Of a stretch of 5,192 nt of DNA, positions 1 through 3,758 are shown piece by piece (position 1 is the first letter of the stretch; each line of letters begins with the position of its first letter). The position numbers were made by a program, and so were the translations under genes. The DNA comes from Melioribacteraceae bacterium (GTDB lineage Bacteria; Bacteroidota; Ignavibacteria; Ignavibacteriales; Melioribacteraceae), in contig WGAL01000102.1 in the NCBI GenBank assembly GCA_015494845.1, positions 1 to 5,192 on the forward strand, in the 5' to 3' direction. The notes under the pieces are model-generated. The model saw only the letters and a list, made by a program, of their open reading frames with translations. It was not told the DNA's origin and did not search any database.

Positions 1-25
1 AAATCGAAATATGCAACTAAAAAAT

Positions 26-53
26 AAAAAATCCTGCCGAAGCAGGATTTTTA
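26..53 (-). terminator. Intrinsic terminator of gdh with UUCG tetraloop
   Basis: A perfect 11-bp inverted repeat (27-37 with 42-52) encloses a 4-base loop. Read on the minus strand the loop is TTCG closed by a C-G pair, the very stable UUCG tetraloop, and the stem is followed by a run of T residues. It lies 33 bases past the dehydrogenase stop codon, as expected for its terminator. The A/T symmetry means it could also stop transcripts arriving on the plus strand. Confidence 0.9.
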
Positions 54-85
54 AAAATGAATTTTATGTTGAATAATATTATTAC

Positions 86-1372
86 TTAAACCCAACCGCG
101 CTCGCGGCACGCTTCTGCCACTCTGCTAATTGAAATTACATAAGCGGAGTCGCGCATATAGAGTTTTTTCTTTTCGGATAATTCATAAACCGCTTTGAAC
201 GCTGAAGTCATTTTTTCGTCCAATTTTTGAAGGACTTCTTCTTTCGACCAATAAAAATTCATATTGCTTTGAACTTGTTCAAAATAGCTGCAAGTTACGC
301 CGCCAGCGTTAGCAAGAAAATCCGGAATAACAAAAATTCCGCGTTCTTCCAATACTTGGTCGGCGTCCGGCGTTGTCGGACCGTTTGCGCCTTCGGCGAT
401 AAATTTTACTTTGTCCGAAATTTTATGAACATTGTCGCCGCGAATTTGATTTTCCAAAGCGGCAGGAATTAACACATCGACATCTTGCGAAATCCATTCT
501 TCTCCCGACAAAACTTCGTAGCCGAGTTCTTTTGCTTTTTCTTTGTCAATGCCGCCGAATCTATCTGTAATTCCAAGCAATTCGTCCACGTCAATTCCGT
601 TTTCGCGCTTAAAAGCGTAAGATGTTTGATCTTCCTGATCCCAACTCGAAACCGAAATTACTTTTCCGCCGAGTTCCACATATTTACGAATAGCGTATTG
701 CGCTACGTTCCCGAAGCCTTGAACGCTTGCCGTTGTTTCGACGATATTTACGCCTTTTGCTTTCATTGCTTCGCGCAAAGTAAAAATAACGCCAAAGCCG
801 GTTGCTTCGGTTCTACCGAGCGAACCGCCCATTCCAACCGGTTTGCCGGTAATAAAACCAGGAAACTTTCCGCCGGAAATAACTTCGTATTCGTCGAGCA
901 TCCAAAGCATATGTTGCGCGTTTGTCATTACGTCGGGAGCCGGAACGTCGTTTACCGGTCCAACATTTTTTGCCATTTGGCGAACCCAGCCGCGCGCGAT
1001 TTGTTCTTGTTCGCGAGAGCTTAAATTGTGCGGGTCACAAATAACTCCGCCTTTGCCGCCGCCGAGCGGAATATCCACAACAGCGCATTTCCACGTCATC
1101 CACATTGCAAGCGCGCGAACGGTATCGATTGTTTCTTGCGGGTGAAAACGGATTCCGCCTTTTGACGGACCGCGCGCGTCATTGTGTTGAACACGGAAAC
1201 CCTTAAATACTTTCACCGTTCCGTCGTCCATTTTTACAGGAATTGAAAATTGGTATTCGCGCAACGGTTCGCGAAGTAACGCTCTTGTTCCCTCGTCGAG
1301 ATTTAACATTTCGGCGACTTTGTCGAACTGTTCTTGCGCCATTTGAAACGGATTGAAATTTTTACTTTCCAT
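86..1372 (-). CDS. gdhA: Glutamate dehydrogenase (Glu/Leu/Phe/Val dehydrogenase family)
   Basis: This cytoplasmic enzyme interconverts glutamate with 2-oxoglutarate and ammonium using NAD(H) or NADP(H). The 428-residue length fits the hexameric bacterial/archaeal class. Residue numbers are from the ATG at 1372. Visible motifs are KGGIRFHP (substrate Lys about 71), the signature PLGGGKGG with the presumed catalytic Lys 107, and NDVPAPD with the presumed catalytic Asp 142. The Rossmann nucleotide loop GFGNVA lies at 219-224, and GGVTCSYFEQVQS follows at about 357-369. The frame stays open upstream to a TTG at 1408. I prefer the ATG at 1372 because AGAGGA precedes it with five A residues between, and the shorter N-terminus (NPF...) fits the family. 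After the second Rossmann strand the segment SSWDQEDQTSYAF replaces the common SDS-G form, so cofactor preference cannot be called. The gene stands alone between two terminators. The symbol is by family; gudB- or rocG-type naming is equally possible. Confidence 0.95.
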   Translation of the reverse strand: MESKNFNPFQMAQEQFDKVAEMLNLDEGTRALLREPLREYQFSIPVKMDDGTVKVFKGFRVQHNDARGPSKGGIRFHPQETIDTVRALAMWMTWKCAVVDIPLGGGKGGVICDPHNLSSREQEQIARGWVRQMAKNVGPVNDVPAPDVMTNAQHMLWMLDEYEVISGGKFPGFITGKPVGMGGSLGRTEATGFGVIFTLREAMKAKGVNIVETTASVQGFGNVAQYAIRKYVELGGKVISVSSWDQEDQTSYAFKRENGIDVDELLGITDRFGGIDKEKAKELGYEVLSGEEWISQDVDVLIPAALENQIRGDNVHKISDKVKFIAEGANGPTTPDADQVLEERGIFVIPDFLANAGGVTCSYFEQVQSNMNFYWSKEEVLQKLDEKMTSAFKAVYELSEKKKLYMRDSAYVISISRVAEACRERGWV

Positions 1373-1376
1373 TTTT

Positions 1377-1382
1377 TCCTCT
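1377..1382 (-). promoter_or_regulatory. Ribosome binding site that decides the gdh start
   Basis: On the minus strand AGAGGA is followed by A residues and then the ATG at 1370-1372, with about five bases between AGAGG and ATG. No comparable site precedes the upstream TTG at 1408. This supports the ATG start over a 12-residue longer N-terminus. Confidence 0.8.
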
Positions 1383-1459
1383 GCTTTATTTAATAATTTA
1401 TTTTTCAAAAATTATTCATTAATGGAATAATCTCAAAGATAAATTTCTTTTTTATGAAA

Positions 1460-1488
1460 ATTATATTTGGTTCTAATTTTTTGGTTCT
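1460..1488 (-). promoter_or_regulatory. Candidate promoter of gdh
   Basis: The minus strand carries a perfect TATAAT at 1465-1460. Seventeen bases upstream, where a -35 box would lie, is AGAACC, which does not resemble TTGACA. Transcription would begin near 1453, giving a leader of about 80 bases before the ATG at 1372. The site lies after the rpoZ terminator, so gdh needs a promoter in this gap. A poor -35 with a perfect -10 would suit an activator-dependent promoter. AT-rich sequence yields such boxes by chance, so this is a candidate only. Confidence 0.4.
1466..1488 (-). repeat. Direct repeat AGAACCAAA x2 upstream of gdh
   Basis: On the minus strand the 9-mer AGAACCAAA occurs twice, at 1488-1480 and 1474-1466, with a 14-base period. 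The copies cover the -35 region and the spacer of the candidate gdh promoter. This could be a regulator binding site, but nothing in the window identifies a regulator. Confidence 0.55.
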
Positions 1489-1499
1489 TAAACAAAAAT

Positions 1500-1531
1500 A
1501 AAAAAAGCGCTTAACCTTAAAGATTAAGCGC
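1500..1531 (-). terminator. Intrinsic terminator of the yicC-gmk-rpoZ operon
   Basis: Inverted arms of 8 bp (GCGCTTAA at 1507-1514, TTAAGCGC at 1524-1531) enclose a 9-base loop. Read on the minus strand the stem is followed by seven T residues and more T after a single A. It starts about 20 bases past the rpoZ stop and separates this operon from gdh. Confidence 0.85.
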
Positions 1532-1551
1532 CTTTTGAACTAAACGAAAAA

Positions 1552-1848
1552 TTATTCGCCAAGCGGTTTTGTGTATCTGTATTTAATCTTCCCTTCGATT
1601 AATTCTTTTAACGCTTGCATATGCGGTTTGTCGCGTTTGTCCATTTCTCGGGAAAATTTCAGAAGCTCCGGATTTGCGCGGTCTTCAAAATCATCATCAA
1701 AAGCTTCAAGACCTTTTTTTAACGTGTCGAATTCAATTTTACGCTCGTCGTTAATAATTCGCGCGCGCTTGGAAGCAACTATTGTCGCTTCGTAAATGTT
1801 TGCCGCGTGCTTTGTCAATTTGTCGAGATTAATCGGTTCTAATGCCAT
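1552..1848 (-). CDS. rpoZ: DNA-directed RNA polymerase omega subunit
   Basis: The 98-residue omega subunit helps fold and hold the beta-prime subunit in RNA polymerase. The core signature is NIYEATIVASKRARIINDE (residues 17-35), matching the conserved helix that in other omegas reads like LV-VAA-RARQI. The C-terminal helix QALKELIEGKIKYRY (78-92) matches the ALREI-EG-I pattern. Between them is an acidic stretch (about 50-57) and a segment FSREMDKRDKPH, a longer form I associate from memory with Ignavibacteria-like bacteria rather than the short proteobacterial version. The ATG directly follows the TAA of gmk, and a strong ribosome site lies inside the gmk end. Last gene of the yicC-gmk-rpoZ operon, followed by a hairpin terminator. 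Confidence 0.92.
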   Translation of the reverse strand: MALEPINLDKLTKHAANIYEATIVASKRARIINDERKIEFDTLKKGLEAFDDDFEDRANPELLKFSREMDKRDKPHMQALKELIEGKIKYRYTKPLGE

Positions 1849-2412
1849 TTAACCACCTCTTATTATATTTTCAATTATTTTTTTCGCATTTTGTTTTGCT
1901 TCGTCAAGATTATCGTTTATCACCACATAATCAAATTTGTCTTTGTAGGACATTTCCATTTCGGCGCGTTCAATTCGTTTTTTGAAATCTTCTTCGGTTT
2001 CCGTGTTCCTTTGAATTAACCTTTTTTTCAATTCTTCAATACTTGGCGGAGCAATAAAAATAAGTTCGGCATCCGGATATTGTTTCTTAATATTTAACGC
2101 GCCTTTTACGTCAAGTTCAAGAACGACAAATTTGCCTTCGTCCAGATTTTTATCAACATAATCGCGAAGAGTTCCGTAATAATAATCATAAAATTTTTCC
2201 CATTCAACAAATTGGTTTTCTTCGATTTTCTTTTTGAACTCTTCTTCGCTAATGAAAAAATATTCTTTCCCGTGCGTTTCGCCTTTGCGCGGTTTGCGCG
2301 TAGTCGCAGAAACCGAAAAAATAAGCTCAGGAAATTCGCTCAACAAATATTTTACGATTGTCGTTTTTCCAGAACCGCTCGGAGCCGATATTACAATTAC
2401 TTTGCCACGCAT
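1849..2412 (-). CDS. gmk: Guanylate kinase
   Basis: This cytoplasmic enzyme phosphorylates GMP to GDP with ATP, an essential step in GTP and dGTP supply. The 187-residue length is normal. The P-loop is SAPSGSGKTT (residues 9-18, Lys 16 and Thr 17). The GMP-binding domain shows SATTRKPRKGETHGKEYFF (35-53, with Arg 39, Arg 42 and Tyr 51) and FVEWEKFYDYYYGT (68-81, with Glu 70 and Tyr 79 in guanine/phosphate contact positions). ELDVKGA at about 98-104 corresponds to the usual E-D-QGA segment. The lid carries RNTETEEDFKKRIERAEMEM with the arginines expected for phosphate binding. It lies 5 bases after yicC and its TAA abuts the rpoZ ATG, indicating an operon with translational coupling. The ribosome site before its ATG is modest (AGTAGG). 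Confidence 0.97.
   Translation of the reverse strand: MRGKVIVISAPSGSGKTTIVKYLLSEFPELIFSVSATTRKPRKGETHGKEYFFISEEEFKKKIEENQFVEWEKFYDYYYGTLRDYVDKNLDEGKFVVLELDVKGALNIKKQYPDAELIFIAPPSIEELKKRLIQRNTETEEDFKKRIERAEMEMSYKDKFDYVVINDNLDEAKQNAKKIIENIIRGG
1853..1860 (-). promoter_or_regulatory. Strong rpoZ ribosome binding site inside the gmk 3' end
   Basis: The minus strand reads AGAGGTGG, then TTAA, then ATG. Its core GAGGTG is complementary to the usual 16S rRNA 3' tail. The GG-T bases also encode the last two glycines of guanylate kinase, so the two genes share this sequence. It fixes the rpoZ start at 1848. Confidence 0.8.
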
Positions 2413-2417
2413 AAAAC

Positions 2418-3293
2418 CTACTCAATATTTTGCGCTTGCTCGCGCATTTTTTCCAATTCCTCTTTAATCGCAATTGCACGATAAGAAATCTCGGTTGAAA
2501 TCGATTTGTTGTTTATCGTGTTTGCTTCGCGGTTCATTTCCTGAATAAGGAAAACCATTTTTTTCCCTACCGCTTCGGTTGCATTCAATATTTTCAAAAA
2601 CTGTTTAATGTGACTTTTCATTCGCACTATTTCTTCCGAAACGTCGTATTTTTCGGCTATTAGCGCAAGTTCGAGTTTTAATCTGTCGTCGTATTGCGAA
2701 AAATCGGCAAGCAAATTTTTTGCGCGTTCTTTTAATTTTTCAAAATAATTTTTTATAGAACCGTCGAGCAAACTTTCAATTTCATTTACTTTTTCTTCAA
2801 TGAAATTCAGCCTTTTTTGAAAATCTTCTCTTAACTCGCGGCCTTCCTTTTCGCGCATTTCCAACATTCCGTTTAGCGCTTCATCGACGGCAAGAAGAAT
2901 TTGTTGAAAAGTTTCTTCGTCAATTTCCGTTAAATCTTCCATAAAATGTGCTTGAAGGGAAAGCAAATGTTCGAGTTTTATTTCATCATTTATTGAAGCG
3001 GTTTTACGGATTTCTTCTACCAAGTTTATTGTATTGATTAAAGCGTCTTTGTTAAGAAACTCGTTTCCTTGCGCATTTTCTTTCCTTTTCAGATTAACCG
3101 AAAGAGTGATTTTGCCTCGAGAAACCGCACTTTTTATTTTGTCGCGCAATTCAAACTCGCGATTGTAAAGCTCTTTCGGCAACCGCAGAGAAATATCCAA
3201 GTATCTATTATTTAAACTTTTTACTTCGGCTTCGATTTCAAAATTTGCAGAGGAACTTTTTCCTCTCCCGAAACCGGTCATGCTACAAAACAT
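2418..3293 (-). CDS. yicC: YicC/YloC family endoribonuclease
   Basis: YicC/YloC proteins are widely conserved in bacteria and have been shown to act as endoribonucleases in E. coli and Bacillus. The start FCSMTGFGRG (residues 2-11) is the family signature SMTGFGR. Next comes VKSLNNRYLDISLRLP (24-39), the equivalent of the conserved V-S-N-R-LD motif. A helical, charged middle (about 120-205) follows. The C-terminal domain has FLIQEMNREANTI (248-260) and ends in EELEKMREQAQNIE, matching the typical LEKIREQVQNIE terminus. The 291-residue length fits the family. A GTG at 3299 would add two residues, but the ATG at 3293 is better placed: GGGAAG lies five bases upstream of it and would abut the GTG too closely. 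First gene of the operon with gmk and rpoZ, an order seen in many bacteria. No convincing sigma-70 promoter was found upstream. Confidence 0.94.
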   Translation of the reverse strand: MFCSMTGFGRGKSSSANFEIEAEVKSLNNRYLDISLRLPKELYNREFELRDKIKSAVSRGKITLSVNLKRKENAQGNEFLNKDALINTINLVEEIRKTASINDEIKLEHLLSLQAHFMEDLTEIDEETFQQILLAVDEALNGMLEMREKEGRELREDFQKRLNFIEEKVNEIESLLDGSIKNYFEKLKERAKNLLADFSQYDDRLKLELALIAEKYDVSEEIVRMKSHIKQFLKILNATEAVGKKMVFLIQEMNREANTINNKSISTEISYRAIAIKEELEKMREQAQNIE

Positions 3294-3312
3294 TTGCACT
3301 TCCCAAAAATTT

Positions 3313-3332
3313 AATCTTTAAAGATAAAGATT
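3313..3332. repeat. A/T-rich inverted repeat in the yicC leader
   Basis: A perfect 12-bp palindrome ATCTTTAAAGAT (3314-3325) overlaps a second pairing of AATCTTT (3313-3319) with AAAGATT (3326-3332). On the plus strand the latter hairpin is followed by six further T residues. It sits 20 bases upstream of the yicC ATG. It could be an operator or a weak plus-strand terminator, or merely AT-rich sequence. Confidence 0.45.
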
Positions 3333-3336
3333 TTTT

Positions 3337-3373
3337 TGAAAATTTTAATGAATATTAATTCCTCAAATTTTCA
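3337..3373. repeat. 9-bp inverted repeat upstream of yicC
   Basis: TGAAAATTT (3337-3345) is the exact reverse complement of AAATTTTCA (3365-3373), with a 19-base spacer. It lies 44-80 bases upstream of the yicC start, where the operon promoter should be. An operator is possible; the A/T-only core makes chance a real alternative. Confidence 0.4.
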
Positions 3374-3460
3374 TTTTGGGACATGTGGTACAAATGGCAC
3401 AAGTTTAAATTGGTGGCAATAATTTTTAGTGCAATTTTGTTGAATTTAAGTTTGAGCTTT

Positions 3461-3606
3461 CATCCACACCCCGTCTTCCAACTTCGCAGAACTCAGTCGG
3501 AATCCACCCCTCTCAAGAGGGGAATTGAATTCGTTGTTAAAAATTCCCCTTCCGTGGAATCCGCCGCGGCGGAGTGACGACGCGCAAGCGGCGTCGGGGT
3601 AGGGCT
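3461..3606. repeat. GC-rich composite inverted-repeat element (REP/MITE-like)
   Basis: A roughly 145-base GC-rich island in AT-rich intergenic DNA is built from nested inverted repeats. The outer ends pair imperfectly: 3464-3475 against the complement of 3593-3604, 9 of 12 bases, around ACCCCG. Inside are CCCCTCT/AGAGGGG (3507-3513 with 3516-3522) and GGGGAATT/AATTCCCC (3519-3526 with 3542-3549). The perfect palindrome CCGCCGCGGCGG (3561-3572) follows, then a hairpin with a GCAA loop (3576-3583 with 3588-3595, one mismatch). Short open frames cross it on both strands but look spurious. The layout and the CCCCTC...GAGGGG...CGGGGT wording resemble interspersed intergenic repeats known from Bacteroidota/Chlorobi-type genomes. 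It carries no transposase, so if mobile it would move in trans. Copy number cannot be judged here. Confidence 0.65.
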
Positions 3607-3668
3607 TTGTAGTACAATAATAAAATAAAGCTAACATTTAATATTTTGCCACTAAATTTGGATATGTC

Positions 3669-3692
3669 TTCCAACATTCCAACTTTCCAACA
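3669..3692. repeat. Tandem 8-bp repeat, three copies
   Basis: TTCCAAC recurs at 3669, 3677 and 3685 with an exact 8-base period; only the eighth base varies (A, T, A). The longer word GTCTTCCAAC at 3666-3675 also occurs at 3473-3482 in the GC-rich element, which suggests the two are related. The array lies just upstream of the candidate promoter for the exonuclease fusion gene. Confidence 0.75.
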
Positions 3693-3697
3693 GAAAT

Positions 3698-3728
3698 TTT
3701 GCAGTAAAAATTCTTTCGTTTATTTTTG
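3698..3728 (+). promoter_or_regulatory. Candidate promoter of the exonuclease/UvrC-like gene
   Basis: TTTG (3698-3701) and TATTTTTG (3721-3728) are separated by 19 bases. This matches the Bacteroidetes-type promoter pattern TTTG, about 19-21 bases, TAnnTTTG. Transcription would begin near 3734, about 25 bases before the proposed TTG start at 3759. The match is exact but the region is AT-rich, and whether this organism uses that promoter type is not known. Confidence 0.4.
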
Positions 3729-3758
3729 ATTGCTAATTCAAATTAATCGTTTCGGAAA

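Noticed and set aside
227..1145. Three plus-strand open frames (81, 179 and 100 codons) opposite gdh
   Set aside because: They are antisense shadows of a gene with full dehydrogenase motifs; their proteins are rich in Phe, Asn, Arg and Cys with no domain pattern.
2212..2484. Two plus-strand open frames opposite gmk and the yicC end
   Set aside because: Antisense to the P-loop and GMP-binding region of guanylate kinase; no independent coding signal.
3374..3389. Near-palindrome around GGGACATGTGG as an operator
   Set aside because: Only the central ACATGT is symmetric; flanks do not pair, so it is not distinguishable from chance.
3383..3577. Open frame of 64 codons on the plus strand in the divergent intergenic region
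   Set aside because: Its second half runs straight through the GC-rich palindromic element, no ribosome site is evident, and the hydrophobic start is explained by AT-rich sequence. It has no family signature.
3461..3606. GC-rich hairpin block as a CRISPR unit, attachment site or structured riboswitch
   Set aside because: There are no regularly spaced identical repeats, no integrase or tRNA next to it, and no known riboswitch core; a REP/MITE-like repeat explains it better.
3446..3637. Open frame of 63 codons on the minus strand over the GC-rich element
   Set aside because: It is the complement of the inverted repeats (LRRGG-, ERGG-like repeats of the palindromes) and has no ribosome site or recognisable motif.
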